From the NCBI GenBank assembly GCA_023433775.1, contig JAEYTY010000051.1, positions 1 to 49,657 of the forward strand: 49,657 bases of DNA, read 5' to 3'. Positions 1 through 8,695 of the stretch are shown here, in pieces. Under the pieces are notes generated by a model. That model was not told where the DNA came from and did no database searches. It worked only from the letters and a program-made list of their open reading frames with translations. The position numbers and the translations under genes are program-made. Each line of letters opens with the position of its first letter. The stretch's first letter is position 1. This stretch comes from Pseudomonadota bacterium. Its GTDB lineage: Bacteria; Pseudomonadota; Alphaproteobacteria; Rhizobiales; Devosiaceae.

Positions 1-514
1 CTATTGCCACCAAAATTTGAACGTTAGGGGGCCGTCAAATACCGGAAGGGACATCATCCGGCATAATCGAACGCACAGCGGAACGTAGATAATCGTCCGT
101 ACGACAGCAGCCTCGATCGGGGTTGTCGACGCCCACGTGGCCCAGCAGACGACAGGGCCCGCTCAATCCTGCCTTGGCCTCGGCGAAGCCGCGTCGTGCA
201 GCTAGCTGGATGAACCGCTGGGAACCGATGGCGCGATGAAATCGTCCAAGACGGGTGTTGCCATCACTTTCCCAACTGTCGCCCCGGCCACTTGCAGTGC
301 CAGGCAATTTCAAGCACCTATCATCTTGCCACCCGTCATGGGGGCCGGTAATCAGGCTACATCACTGCCGATGGCAAAATGAGCCCCCTCAAAGTTGATC
401 ATTGAGCGATCAACTCGCTACCAGCTTGGGGGCTAGATATTTCAAGTAGCTGGTGATGCGGTGACACAGGATATTGCCGGGGAGCGTTACGGATGCTGAA
501 AGATAAAATATAGC
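1..514. other. Left-edge region with no recognisable gene
   Basis: No open frame here gives a protein I recognise. A minus-strand frame at 35-313 has no family motif and no ribosome-binding site. The only structure seen is an inverted repeat at 394-414, with arms GTTGATC and GATCAAC and a 7-base loop. It lies about 100 bp upstream of the first gene, so it could be an operator, or a weak hairpin without a T-run. The upstream neighbour lies outside the window. Confidence 0.5.
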
Positions 515-1837
515 ATGAAAAGCTGGCATCATCTTCCGGACATTTACTTCCTTCATATACCTAAGACCGCGGGTACGAGCGTTAGGACCTGGCTGCACAA
601 TCTCTTTCCTGTGGAAGGACTGTTGCCGGCCGATCATTTGCGCGAAATGGAGGCGTTGGCCGACGAGGCCATCCTCAGTAGCCGCCTTGCCAGCGGCCAT
701 TTCGGCTGGCGCCTGGTGGCAAGAGCCGAAAAGATTGGGAAGCATTTTGCCATCGTGACATTTCTGCGTGACGTCGTCGAACTGCGAATGAGCACCCTTG
801 GCCAGGCTCTGCAGATTACCGAGGCAGAGATTGGGGCGCTGCCCGCCAACGTCGCCGAGGCGACCCGGCGGTCGACCGAGTGGGCCAAGAGCGTCGATCT
901 CGCCCATATTGTCAAGAACCGGACGTTCAATCTCGACGATATCCCGCCGATGCCGAGGGAACACCGGGCGACTCAGAACACTTACGTGCACTTTATCGCG
1001 GGACCTGGCACGCAGGTCGACGACGTGCCCGACGTCACTGAGCAGGCCGCATTGATAGCGGAGACGCGGCTGCGGCAATTTGACGTTGTCGGCATAACCG
1101 AGGACATGGACTGGTCCGTGGCGGTCATCTGCGACCATTTCGGGATGCCGATCATTCCAATGAACATTCGCCAGAACCGGTCATCGGTGAAGCTTGAGCC
1201 GAGCCCCGACTATCAGGTTGCTGCGCGCTTTTGGGACCCCTATGGCGACCGGTTGCACAAAGTGGGGTCTGAATTGCTCGCCGGCCGCAAGGACGCGCTT
1301 CTGCAGCGCTTCGGCCTTGCTGCCGATGCAGCCGTAGGCGCGATGCGTATACCTTTGCGGAAGGCCTTTCTCACCACCGACCGGGGCGTTAGTAGGATCA
1401 CCGAGGCTGAGATTTCAATGTCGGACGGCCTTATTTGCGAGGGGTTCACTGCACGCGTGTATGATGAACAATTTGATCGCTGGATTCGCTGGGCCGGGCC
1501 GCAAACCACCAGTACGGTCTATCTCCCGCTTGATGCCACCGCCGACCGCACCTTTCGCTTCGAGATAGCCGCGAGCCTGAACGATACTATACGGGACGGC
1601 CTCGCACTTTCTATAAACGGTCACGACATCGCGCTCGAGCGGTCGTATGAGGTGTGGCGCGACGACGCTTACCACCTCATTTGTACCGGGCTGATTTCAC
1701 GGGCGGTGATGGATGCCAACTCGCAATATACTGCATTGGACTTTCACGTGCCCGAGGTGGTTTCAACGGAAGCGACTCTCGCGGAATTCATGGGCCCCGC
1801 GGTCAGCTTCGCCCTGGCCGACATAAAGATTAGCTAG
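515..1837 (+). CDS. Sulfotransferase-family protein with C-terminal accessory domain
   Basis: The 440-residue product opens with YFLHIPKTAGTS (residues 11-22), the 5'-phosphosulfate-binding loop of PAPS-dependent sulfotransferases. It would move sulfate from PAPS to a carbohydrate in the cytoplasm. Residues 1 to about 275 form the sulfotransferase part. Residues about 285-440 form a separate domain, predicted beta-rich by eye, with landmarks RWIRWAGP, LPLD, RDGLALSINGH and YEVW. The same domain closes the paralogue at 4373-5689. The stop overlaps the start of the ABC permease by one base, so the two are probably translationally coupled and the target is likely the exported glycan. No good Shine-Dalgarno precedes ATG 515, though the conserved motif begins only 11 residues in. 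The family also includes proteins of unproven activity; the acceptor is unknown. Confidence 0.75.
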   Translation: MKSWHHLPDIYFLHIPKTAGTSVRTWLHNLFPVEGLLPADHLREMEALADEAILSSRLASGHFGWRLVARAEKIGKHFAIVTFLRDVVELRMSTLGQALQITEAEIGALPANVAEATRRSTEWAKSVDLAHIVKNRTFNLDDIPPMPREHRATQNTYVHFIAGPGTQVDDVPDVTEQAALIAETRLRQFDVVGITEDMDWSVAVICDHFGMPIIPMNIRQNRSSVKLEPSPDYQVAARFWDPYGDRLHKVGSELLAGRKDALLQRFGLAADAAVGAMRIPLRKAFLTTDRGVSRITEAEISMSDGLICEGFTARVYDEQFDRWIRWAGPQTTSTVYLPLDATADRTFRFEIAASLNDTIRDGLALSINGHDIALERSYEVWRDDAYHLICTGLISRAVMDANSQYTALDFHVPEVVSTEATLAEFMGPAVSFALADIKIS

Positions 1838-2721
1838 TGACAGCAAACCCGACCAACATCTCGCCGGCGGACCCCGTACCAGCCCAATCCCACTACAACC
1901 GCTCGGTCGGCGCGCGCCTCATCATTTCCGGCGACCGAAAGATGCAGAGCGGTCTGCTCGATCTCCTCGCGGCGCTAGCCGCCTGGCGCATCTGGAGCGC
2001 GCTCGGGCTTGCAGATACCACCTCCCGCTATCGTCGCACCGTCATCGGTCCGTTTTGGATCACCATAGGCCTCGCCATACAGGCCCTCGCTATCGGGTTT
2101 ATTTTTTCCGGCCTGATGGGCGTTTCGGTGCAAGACTACCTGCCTTATGTCGCGCTCGGCCTACTGGTCTGGCAGTTCTTCGCCGGCACCGTTAACGAAT
2201 CCGCTGCTGCCTTCTCCTCGGCCGGCAGTCTTATCCGCAATTTTCCGCTGCCGCTCGGGGTACATGTATTGCGGGCGGTCTGGCGCAATGTCCTGTCGCT
2301 GCTGCATCACGCGGTCTTCGTCGTCACGATCATGCCGTTCACTGCCATTGTCCTCGAACCCTCAGCTCTGCTGCTGGTTCCCGGACTGCTGCTGCTGGTC
2401 TTGAACGTCACGTGGCTGGCAGTCATACTATCGCTGGTCAGCGTGCGGTTTCGCGACATCCCGCCGATGGTCGCCAACGCCATGCAGATGCTGTTCTTCG
2501 TCACTCCAGTTATCTGGTCGCCCGAGCGACTTGGTGGCCTGTTTTCGCTGCTGACATGGAACCCGGCCTATCACCTGATCGAGCTCATCCGCTCGCCACT
2601 GCTTGGTATCGTGCCTTCGTTGACCTCCTATGCGGTGGCCATCGGCTGTGCTGTCTTCGGTTGGGTCTGCGCGCTGATGTTTTACGGGCGGTACCACTGG
2701 CGCGTGGCGTACTGGGTTTAG
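1837..2721 (+). CDS. wzm: ABC-2 polysaccharide exporter, membrane subunit (Wzm-like)
   Basis: This 294-residue integral membrane protein has six probable membrane segments. It carries the Wzm/TagG/KpsM pattern: an amphipathic N-terminal helix, a conserved RYRRTVIGPFW just before the first segment (about residues 64-74), and SVRFRDIP before the late segments. It should form the channel that moves a lipid-linked glycan across the inner membrane, powered by the ATPase encoded 20 bp downstream. GTG 1837 overlaps the preceding TAG by one base. An internal ATG at 1942 is an alternative start, but it would remove part of the cytosolic N-terminus. O-antigen, capsule and teichoic-type exporters cannot be told apart here; the sulfotransferase and FkbM neighbours suggest a modified surface glycan. 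Confidence 0.85.
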   Translation: MTANPTNISPADPVPAQSHYNRSVGARLIISGDRKMQSGLLDLLAALAAWRIWSALGLADTTSRYRRTVIGPFWITIGLAIQALAIGFIFSGLMGVSVQDYLPYVALGLLVWQFFAGTVNESAAAFSSAGSLIRNFPLPLGVHVLRAVWRNVLSLLHHAVFVVTIMPFTAIVLEPSALLLVPGLLLLVLNVTWLAVILSLVSVRFRDIPPMVANAMQMLFFVTPVIWSPERLGGLFSLLTWNPAYHLIELIRSPLLGIVPSLTSYAVAIGCAVFGWVCALMFYGRYHWRVAYWV

Positions 2722-2741
2722 CGCATGAGGATTTTTTGCTG

Positions 2742-3503
2742 ATGGCAGCCATCGCACTCAACAATGTATCGGTAACTTTTCCCGTACACGTCCGCTCAGC
2801 CAAAGCTTTGCTGCTCAACAACCTCCGCCCTCGGCGCGCCGGGGGACAGATCACAGTCGGCGGCAACGAGCATCATGTGGTGGTCGAGGCCCTCAGCAGT
2901 GTGTCGCTGACGCTCGACAAGGGCGATCGGATGGGGCTGCTGGGCCACAATGGCTCTGGCAAGACCACGCTGCTGCGCGTCTGCGCAGGCATCTACCGCC
3001 CTTCTGCCGGTGAGGTCGCCATCGATGGTCGCATCGCAACCATCTTCGAACTGACGGCAGGCATGAACTGGGAGGAGACCGGCCGCACCAATATTGTCAT
3101 GGTGCTGCAGTGCCGCGGCTTCCTGCCCGTACAGATTGCGTCGCTTTCCCCCGAAATCGTGGAATTTACCGAACTCGGACCCTTCATCGACATGCCGATA
3201 CGAACATATTCGGCCGGCATGATCGCGCGACTCGCCTTCGCCATCGCCACCGCGCACGAACCCGAGGTTCTGCTGATCGACGAGGTAATTGGCGCAGGCG
3301 ACGCGGAATTCATCGTCCGAGCGCGGCAACGGTTGTCCGAGCTCGTCGACCGCAGCGGCGTGCTGGTGCTCGCCTCACATTCTAATGACCTGATCCGCTC
3401 GATCTGCAACAAGGCAGCGGTGTTCAAGGCGGGCAGGCTGGAATATGCCGGCCCTGTCGACGATGCTATTAAGGAATACGCGAAGCTATCCGTCACAGCG
3501 TGA
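2742..3503 (+). CDS. wzt: ABC polysaccharide exporter, ATPase subunit (Wzt-like)
   Basis: The 253-residue nucleotide-binding subunit contains Walker A GHNGSGKT (68-75), a signature YSAGM (156-160), Walker B VLLIDE (176-181) and a switch histidine in ASHSND (about 213). The YSxGM signature and the short insert before Walker A are typical of the Wzt/TagH/KpsT branch. The protein stops soon after the ATPase core and lacks the extra C-terminal carbohydrate-binding domain found in long Wzt proteins (400+ residues), so chain recognition, if any, must lie elsewhere. ATG 2742 was chosen because the family N-terminus begins there; the frame is open further upstream but overlaps the permease gene. It pairs with the permease at 1837-2721. 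Confidence 0.88.
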   Translation: MAAIALNNVSVTFPVHVRSAKALLLNNLRPRRAGGQITVGGNEHHVVVEALSSVSLTLDKGDRMGLLGHNGSGKTTLLRVCAGIYRPSAGEVAIDGRIATIFELTAGMNWEETGRTNIVMVLQCRGFLPVQIASLSPEIVEFTELGPFIDMPIRTYSAGMIARLAFAIATAHEPEVLLIDEVIGAGDAEFIVRARQRLSELVDRSGVLVLASHSNDLIRSICNKAAVFKAGRLEYAGPVDDAIKEYAKLSVTA

Positions 3504-3523
3504 CGGGCGTGCAGCCTGTGTAA

Positions 3524-4273
3524 CTATTGTCGCCAAGTGCCGCCGGCGCCAGCGCCGTTCGGGAACATTGTCGTGGCAAGGCCGGCGGCCATGAAGACGG
3601 CGTCGACCGCCACCATCTCGTGGCGGCTGTCATAGAAGATGTCGCCCACGTCGATCAGCACGAACCCTTTCGGCTCGAGATAGGCGATGATATCGGAAAA
3701 CAAGGGCGTCATCGGACCATAGCTCTTCTTCAGCCAGCACTCCGTCATGATGACCTTGGCCCCGCCTAAAATACCTTCGGCGCCCTTGAGGATTTCCAAT
3801 TCAAACCCCTGCACGTCCATCTTGATGAGGTCCGGCGGGGCAAGCTTGCGGGCACGGGCGTAGTCGTCGAGCCGGTGTACCGGCACCGTCCTGCTGCTCC
3901 TGCCCAGTGTGCCCTGCATGAACTGCTTGAGCCGGCCGACCGGTGTGGGATCGAGCATCGAAGCGGCGGCGCTGGTGCTGAAGAGGTTCAGCTTGCCCTT
4001 GCCGTTTTTTGCGCCGAGGGCGATCGGATGCAGGGTGACGTTGGCGGTATAGCGCTTCACATTGGCGATGGTTTCGGCATAAGATGGATCGCTTTCGAAC
4101 TGCGGCTCAAACAGATGAAAGGTCGCATCTTTCAGGACTTTCGCCACCGTCCAGGTCCACGAGCCATTGGAAGCGCCGATGTCGTAGATCACCTTGGGAA
4201 CAAAACCGGCCCCAAGCAGATAGGTGAGGATTCTGGTGTCGATCTCGCCGAAAGGGTATGCAGTGGAAGTCAT
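3524..4273 (-). CDS. FkbM-family SAM-dependent methyltransferase
   Basis: The 249-residue product fits the FkbM family of O-methyltransferases common in polysaccharide clusters. The SAM-binding motif I is VIYDIGASNGS (about residues 28-38), followed by the acidic strand end HLFEPQ. The family hallmark LIKMDVQGFELEILKGA is near residues 149-165. It probably methylates a hydroxyl of a sugar or glycan in the cytoplasm; the substrate is not deducible. The gene is convergent with the wzt-like gene (20 bp apart) and divergent from the second sulfotransferase, about 100 bp away. It therefore probably has its own promoter, although its context is the ABC-export block. Confidence 0.82.
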   Translation of the reverse strand: MTSTAYPFGEIDTRILTYLLGAGFVPKVIYDIGASNGSWTWTVAKVLKDATFHLFEPQFESDPSYAETIANVKRYTANVTLHPIALGAKNGKGKLNLFSTSAAASMLDPTPVGRLKQFMQGTLGRSSRTVPVHRLDDYARARKLAPPDLIKMDVQGFELEILKGAEGILGGAKVIMTECWLKKSYGPMTPLFSDIIAYLEPKGFVLIDVGDIFYDSRHEMVAVDAVFMAAGLATTMFPNGAGAGGTWRQ

Positions 4274-4372
4274 CGCAACTCGATTTCAGATTTTCAGTGG
4301 TCGGCACCGCTGGGTTGTGGCAGTTCGTTATCAGCTTTGGAACGGTAGGGGAATGCGGTGCGGGAGGCGACT

Positions 4373-5689
4373 ATGAACGCAAGCGATGGGACGGGCACGG
4401 CGGGATCGGCCCCGAGGCTTACCCATCTCGGCCGCCTGTACTTTCTTCACATCCCAAAGGCGGCCGGGACCAGCCTCCGGCTGTGGCTCGAGGAGATGTT
4501 CGACGTCGAGCGCTGCTGTCCCTATCTCCACCCTTTCGATATCCCTCAGGACGGAGGGGGGATACTGGATCGACATCACTTCTTTTCGGGCCACCATAGG
4601 TGGTGGTTTGCCGAGCACTGGGGGGCTCACCTCGATTTTGATGTCATCACCTTTCTACGCCGTCCGATAGTCCGGAGCATGTCGGGTCTGCGGCACCTGA
4701 GGGCACTCTCCCGCGAGGAGGCGGCATCGTACACCAGCCGCGCCTGGGAGAAGGGAGACATCGTCGATCTGATGGAGGGCATGTCCGACGCCGAAGTGGC
4801 GCGTCTTCCTCAGGACGCCCGGGAGAAAGATGATATGACGCGGCAACTCGGTTTCACCGAGCCGTTGGCCTCGGAGAGCCGTGGCGACCGGCTGACGGGT
4901 ACGGTCGACGAGGTGGTGCTTGCCTCTGCCCTCGAAAATCTGCGCGGCATGGCAACGTTCGGCCTCGTCGAGCACATGGACCGATCGGCCGTGCTCCTCG
5001 CTGATCGGCTTGGGCTACCGGGCCGGTCGATGGCTGTTAGGACAAACGTCTCGTTAGGTAAGCCTGTCGAGCCGTCTGCGGCGTTGCTTCAGGCACTGCA
5101 CGAAGTCAACGTCTATGACAACAGGCTTTATGCCGCCGCCCGCGACCTGTTCGAGGAGCGGTGGGCGGTTCTGCTGTCGCGTGTTGCTCTTGCCGACGAC
5201 GCAGCCGGGCGGCGGGCTCTGGGGGCGCGTCTCGACAAGGCCTTTCGCACCACGGCGCGCGGCCTGCCGCGGCTTTCCGCCCTAACCGCTGATCCATCGC
5301 GCGGTATGGTGGTCGATGGCTGGAAGCCGCGCTTCCGCTACGAGCCCCTGAATCGCTGGCTCCGCTGGTCGCAGACGGCCCGCCCAAGGCTGTGGCTGCC
5401 GATCGACCGGCAGGAGACGCGCAGCCTGCATGTCGAGATCGCCTACACCACCGACACCTTCGTCCGCGACAGCCTTTCGATCGAAATCGATGGCCAGCCG
5501 GTGGCCACCGAGCGCGCATTTGAAATCTGGACCGAGGACGGCAACTACCATCTGGTCCTCTCGGCAGCCATTCCGCCAGCGGCCGAGGCGCCGCAGTACA
5601 CCGAAATCGCCTTTCGGCTACCGGAGGGAGTTGTGGACGGAGCCGCATTCGCAATGTCCCAGGTCATCGTCGGCGAAAAAACGCCATAG
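4373..5689 (+). CDS. Second sulfotransferase-family protein, paralogue of 515-1837
   Basis: The 438-residue product has the PAPS loop YFLHIPKAAGTS at residues 23-34 and FDVITFLRRP further on, equivalent to IVTFLRD in the first paralogue. Residues about 285-435 repeat the same C-terminal domain: LNRWLRWSQ, LWLPIDR, RDSLSIEIDGQ, FEIW and YTEIAFRLPE. ATG 4373 is preferred over an in-frame GTG at 4358 because GGGAGG at 4362-4367 sits five bases upstream of it. A predicted 3'-phosphate-binding region is less clear than the N-terminal loop. The two copies are clearly divergent in the middle, which suggests different acceptors rather than a recent duplication. Confidence 0.73.
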   Translation: MNASDGTGTAGSAPRLTHLGRLYFLHIPKAAGTSLRLWLEEMFDVERCCPYLHPFDIPQDGGGILDRHHFFSGHHRWWFAEHWGAHLDFDVITFLRRPIVRSMSGLRHLRALSREEAASYTSRAWEKGDIVDLMEGMSDAEVARLPQDAREKDDMTRQLGFTEPLASESRGDRLTGTVDEVVLASALENLRGMATFGLVEHMDRSAVLLADRLGLPGRSMAVRTNVSLGKPVEPSAALLQALHEVNVYDNRLYAAARDLFEERWAVLLSRVALADDAAGRRALGARLDKAFRTTARGLPRLSALTADPSRGMVVDGWKPRFRYEPLNRWLRWSQTARPRLWLPIDRQETRSLHVEIAYTTDTFVRDSLSIEIDGQPVATERAFEIWTEDGNYHLVLSAAIPPAAEAPQYTEIAFRLPEGVVDGAAFAMSQVIVGEKTP

Positions 5690-5892
5690 CGGAGTCCCCT
5701 GCGGGATTGTCACTTCCAACCCTGCAAATCCTCTTCGGAAGGTCAAGTAGCAAAGCCTTCTCGGCCACGGAGTCGTCGCGCCACGCAACCATTGGCGAAG
5801 CGTTACTTATTCGATCTCCTTCCATCTGCCACATCCGCGTTTTGGTTCCTGTCCATCCGTGTTATGGAAGGTTCCCGCTTAGCGAGCCTCAA

Positions 5893-6810
5893 GTGACCAG
5901 CAACTACATTGCCGAAGACTTCAATTCTGAAGAGGCCCAGCGCACGTATCAAGCAGGATTTCTGAACCTGCGACAGAACTATCTGCGAACCCCGCATACG
6001 ATATCCTTCGAGACCTATGCCAAATGCGACGCGGCATGCGACTTCTGCCCCTATGTGTCGATAGAGAGACAGGGCACGAAAATGTCCGACGAACTTATCG
6101 CCAAGATCGTTTCTGACATCGGCGATTTGGATAAATCGATTCCCCTGTTCGTCACCATCGCCCGCATCAACGAGCCATTTCTCGACAAGCGTATTTTCGA
6201 GGTCGCCAAAGCCATAGCCCGCGTGGGTCCTCAGATACGCTTCATCTATTTTTCCAACGGCTCTCCTCTTGTCGATACGGTCATGGATCGATTTGAGGCC
6301 CTGCCGAGTACTTTTTGCCTGTCGCTGTCCATGAACGATCACCGCAAGGAGCGCTACGAGGAGATCATGCAGATCCCCTATGATCGTGCACTGCGCCGTT
6401 TCGACGACATTCACCGCCGCAAGGCCGGCGGCCGGCTGCCATTTTGGACGCGGGTCAGCAAAGTCGCCGACAACAACAGCGATGACACCGACTTCATCGC
6501 CTTCTGCAAGGAACGGTGGCCCCTGTTCGACGTCTCCGTCTACCGCCGGGCGACATGGTCCGGCTCGGTCAGTACCGTGCCCAGCGTTGTTCCGGAGGTC
6601 GGTTGCTATCAATGGTTCACCGTTGGCTTTTATGCCGATGGCACCGATCCTTTCTGCGTGATGGACGCAGAGGGCAAATATCGCCATGGGGACATCCGCA
6701 AGCAACATCTGCTCGAGATTTACAACCATCCGGCGAGGGTGCGTCTGCGCGAGCAGATCACCAACCGCAAGGATGTCGACTACTGCCGTGAATGCCCGCT
6801 TATGTCCTGA
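5893..6810 (+). CDS. Radical SAM protein
   Basis: With GTG 5893 as the start the product is 305 residues. It has the radical SAM cluster motif CDAACDFC (Cys45, Cys49, Cys52, CX3CX2C), followed by a radical SAM-type barrel and a Cys-rich C-terminus (VGCYQWF, DPFCVMD, CREC) resembling a shortened SPASM region for an auxiliary Fe-S cluster. The frame is open upstream to a TTG at 5707, but those 62 residues look unlike the family, so GTG 5893 is favoured without a convincing ribosome-binding site. The last 31 bp overlap the convergent FkbM gene. The reaction is unknown; in a glycan locus, sugar C-methylation, epimerisation or deoxygenation are possible. Confidence 0.75.
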   Translation: MTSNYIAEDFNSEEAQRTYQAGFLNLRQNYLRTPHTISFETYAKCDAACDFCPYVSIERQGTKMSDELIAKIVSDIGDLDKSIPLFVTIARINEPFLDKRIFEVAKAIARVGPQIRFIYFSNGSPLVDTVMDRFEALPSTFCLSLSMNDHRKERYEEIMQIPYDRALRRFDDIHRRKAGGRLPFWTRVSKVADNNSDDTDFIAFCKERWPLFDVSVYRRATWSGSVSTVPSVVPEVGCYQWFTVGFYADGTDPFCVMDAEGKYRHGDIRKQHLLEIYNHPARVRLREQITNRKDVDYCRECPLMS

Positions 6811-7592
6811 TAGTCTGGCGACCTTGCCGGTGCATCCAGCAGGCTGGTGCGGACGAACAGCCCGTCCATCTGCAGCATCCTGCCGTCCAAGGTGCTGGTG
6901 AATCCCGGCTCCAGCGCTACCGGGGTAAAACCCAGCGCCGCCACGTCGTTCATCATCTCGGGCAGCAGCACCTGGCCGGAATAGAGCGGCACAAGCGACA
7001 GCTCCAGCTCGATGAAGGCGATGCGGTCGAGGATGCCGGTGGCGCCGCGCAGCACGTTGCGCTCGAACCCCTGCACATCCATCTTCAGATAGATGCGGTC
7101 GGCGTTGCGCAACACCTCGGGACCAAGCGTCTCATCGAGCCGCGAGACGGTGACCGCCTCGGTGGCGACAATCGCCGATTCCGGCAGCGCCTCGACATGG
7201 CTGTCGAGCATCGTCAGCAGCGACGATGAAACCGAGTTGCCCGCCACATGCATCTGCATTTCGCCGCTCTCTTCCCCGAGAGCCCGGTGGAAGCCGGTCC
7301 AGCGCGGGTCGCCCTTCCAGCGCGCGCGGCAGATTTCGAACACCCGGCGCTGTGGCTCGAACGACACGATGCGTCCGGTATAGCCGCGGTCCCGCATCCA
7401 GCCGACGAACTGGCCTTCGTTGGCGCCGACATCGACGACGAGATCGACGCCGAGCCGATCTATCCATTGCGACCGGATCGTCGCCGCCGTCGGAGCGACG
7501 CTCGACAGCCGTACCAGGTCGAAATCCAGCAGGCGCAGCAAGGCCCGTACCGGTCGTACGATGAAGCGCGGCAGGGGGCGGCGGGCTGCCAT
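6780..7592 (-). CDS. FkbM-family SAM-dependent methyltransferase
   Basis: A 270-residue FkbM methyltransferase starting at ATG 7592, one base after the stop of the upstream epimerase gene, which indicates co-transcription and coupling. The frame is open further upstream, but that extension lies inside the epimerase gene. Motif I is DLVVDVGANEGQF (about residues 50-62), the acidic partner is VSFEPQ, and the family motif YLKMDVQGFERNVLRGA lies near 163-179. It probably O-methylates a sugar of the glycan made by this block. It is only distantly similar to the FkbM protein at 3524-4273. Its 3' end overlaps the radical SAM gene on the other strand. Confidence 0.82.
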   Translation of the reverse strand: MAARRPLPRFIVRPVRALLRLLDFDLVRLSSVAPTAATIRSQWIDRLGVDLVVDVGANEGQFVGWMRDRGYTGRIVSFEPQRRVFEICRARWKGDPRWTGFHRALGEESGEMQMHVAGNSVSSSLLTMLDSHVEALPESAIVATEAVTVSRLDETLGPEVLRNADRIYLKMDVQGFERNVLRGATGILDRIAFIELELSLVPLYSGQVLLPEMMNDVAALGFTPVALEPGFTSTLDGRMLQMDGLFVRTSLLDAPARSPDYQDISGHSRQ

Positions 7593-7593
7593 G

Positions 7594-8577
7594 TCAGGCG
7601 GCCGGCCTCCGATGGGCATTGTCGACATACCACGCGGCGATATCGGCAATGCCCTTCTCGAACGGCACCTTGGGGGTAAAGCCGAGCGCCTTGAGCTTGG
7701 TGATGTCCGGGCAGCGTCGCTGCGTGCCGCCCACCGGGGCCGGGCCGGCAATGATTTCGGGTTCACGCCCGAACCAGGCAAAGATCGCCTCCACCAGCTG
7801 GCGGATGGTGATCTCGTCCAGCGTGCCAAGATGATAAACGTTGCGATGCGCGCCCTTCTCGACGCACAGCATAAGCGCATCGACGAAGTCGTCGACATGG
7901 ATGAACGACCGCGTCTGGCTGCCGTCGCCCTGGATTTCGAACGGCACCTTGCCGGTCGGGTGCTTGGCGATCTGCTCCTGCGCCCGCAGCACCAGCTGCG
8001 GGATGACGTGCTCCCAGCCCATGTCGGGCCCGTAGACGTTGTGAGGCCGGAAGATGATGGCCTTCTTGAAGAGGTCCTGGTTGTAGTTCGCCAGCATGAT
8101 CTCGGATATCAGCTTGGAGCCGCCATAGGAATAGCGCGGGTTCCACGGGTCGGGAATGGTCAGCGGCACGTCCTCGGGCGTCGGCACCACCGGCGGCGTC
8201 TGGTAGGCTTCGGATGACGAAGCCAGCACGAATTCAGTGATGCCGTTGCGGCGCGCTGCTTCCAGCGCCCCGAACATGCCGCGAATTCCGACGTCGAGCA
8301 CCAGTTGGGGGCGCTTGTAGAAATTCTCGGTGCCGTTGAGGGCGGCGAGATGCAAAATGCGCTCGCAGCCGGCGGCGGCTTCGCTCATCGCATCGGCATC
8401 GCGGACGTCGCAGTTGATCAGCGTGATGTCGGCCAGCACGTCGGCAAGCCGGGCGCTCGAACCGCGCAGGTCGTTGTCGACGACGCGTACGTCGTGGCCG
8501 TCCGCCACCAGCCGCCGCACCAGATAGGCGCCGATGAAACCCGTACCGCCGGTGACCAGGTACTTGCGCTTGCCCAT
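7594..8577 (-). CDS. NAD-dependent epimerase/dehydratase (extended SDR)
   Basis: This 327-residue extended short-chain dehydrogenase has the NAD-binding motif VTGGTGFIG near the N-terminus, a catalytic-region serine in ASSSEAYQ and the YxxxK pair as YGGSK. The C-terminal half has the substrate-domain landmarks HNVYGP and RSFIHVDD of NDP-sugar 4-epimerases and dehydratases. Its exact nucleotide sugar cannot be read from sequence. It is in line with the dehydrogenase upstream and the FkbM methyltransferase downstream on the same strand. GGAG about seven bases before ATG 8577 supports the start. The 116-bp gap to the dehydrogenase contains two hairpins that may control read-through into this gene. 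Confidence 0.8.
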   Translation of the reverse strand: MGKRKYLVTGGTGFIGAYLVRRLVADGHDVRVVDNDLRGSSARLADVLADITLINCDVRDADAMSEAAAGCERILHLAALNGTENFYKRPQLVLDVGIRGMFGALEAARRNGITEFVLASSSEAYQTPPVVPTPEDVPLTIPDPWNPRYSYGGSKLISEIMLANYNQDLFKKAIIFRPHNVYGPDMGWEHVIPQLVLRAQEQIAKHPTGKVPFEIQGDGSQTRSFIHVDDFVDALMLCVEKGAHRNVYHLGTLDEITIRQLVEAIFAWFGREPEIIAGPAPVGGTQRRCPDITKLKALGFTPKVPFEKGIADIAAWYVDNAHRRPAA

Positions 8578-8597
8578 GCTAAATGCTCCTTTGGAGT

Positions 8598-8634
8598 GTG
8601 ATCGGCAAAAGTTGGCACTCTTTTACCTGATCAC
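8598..8634 (-). promoter_or_regulatory. Imperfect hairpin in the epimerase 5' leader
   Basis: On the minus strand GTGATC-a-GG-t-AAAAG can pair with CTTTT-g-CC-GATCAC, giving about 13 pairs with one mismatch and one bulge, and an 8-base loop. It ends about 20 bases before the epimerase start codon. It could be a leader structure or a degenerate operator; nothing identifies a known riboswitch. Confidence 0.3.
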
Positions 8635-8652
8635 GCGACCACCAATAATGTC

Positions 8653-8695
8653 GAACGGATGGGTGTTCTGATATCGTCAGAACACCCATCCGTTC
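8653..8695. repeat. Perfect 19-bp inverted repeat spanning the dehydrogenase stop codon
   Basis: The arms GAACGGATGGGTGTTCTGA (8653-8671) and TCAGAACACCCATCCGTTC (8677-8695) are exact reverse complements, separated by TATCG. The right arm includes two bases of the minus-strand stop codon of the nucleotide-sugar dehydrogenase. In RNA it would be a very stable hairpin immediately after translation ends. No T-run follows on either strand, so it is not a classical intrinsic terminator. It may act as a partial terminator, an RNA-stabilising 3' structure between two operon genes, or a small mobile repeat. Confidence 0.75.

Noticed and set aside
35..313. Minus-strand frame of 92 codons at the left edge
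   Set aside because: No family motif, no ribosome-binding site and atypical composition; likely chance.
410..1138. Long minus-strand frame opposite the first sulfotransferase
   Set aside because: It mirrors a clear sulfotransferase gene; long antisense frames are expected in GC-rich DNA.
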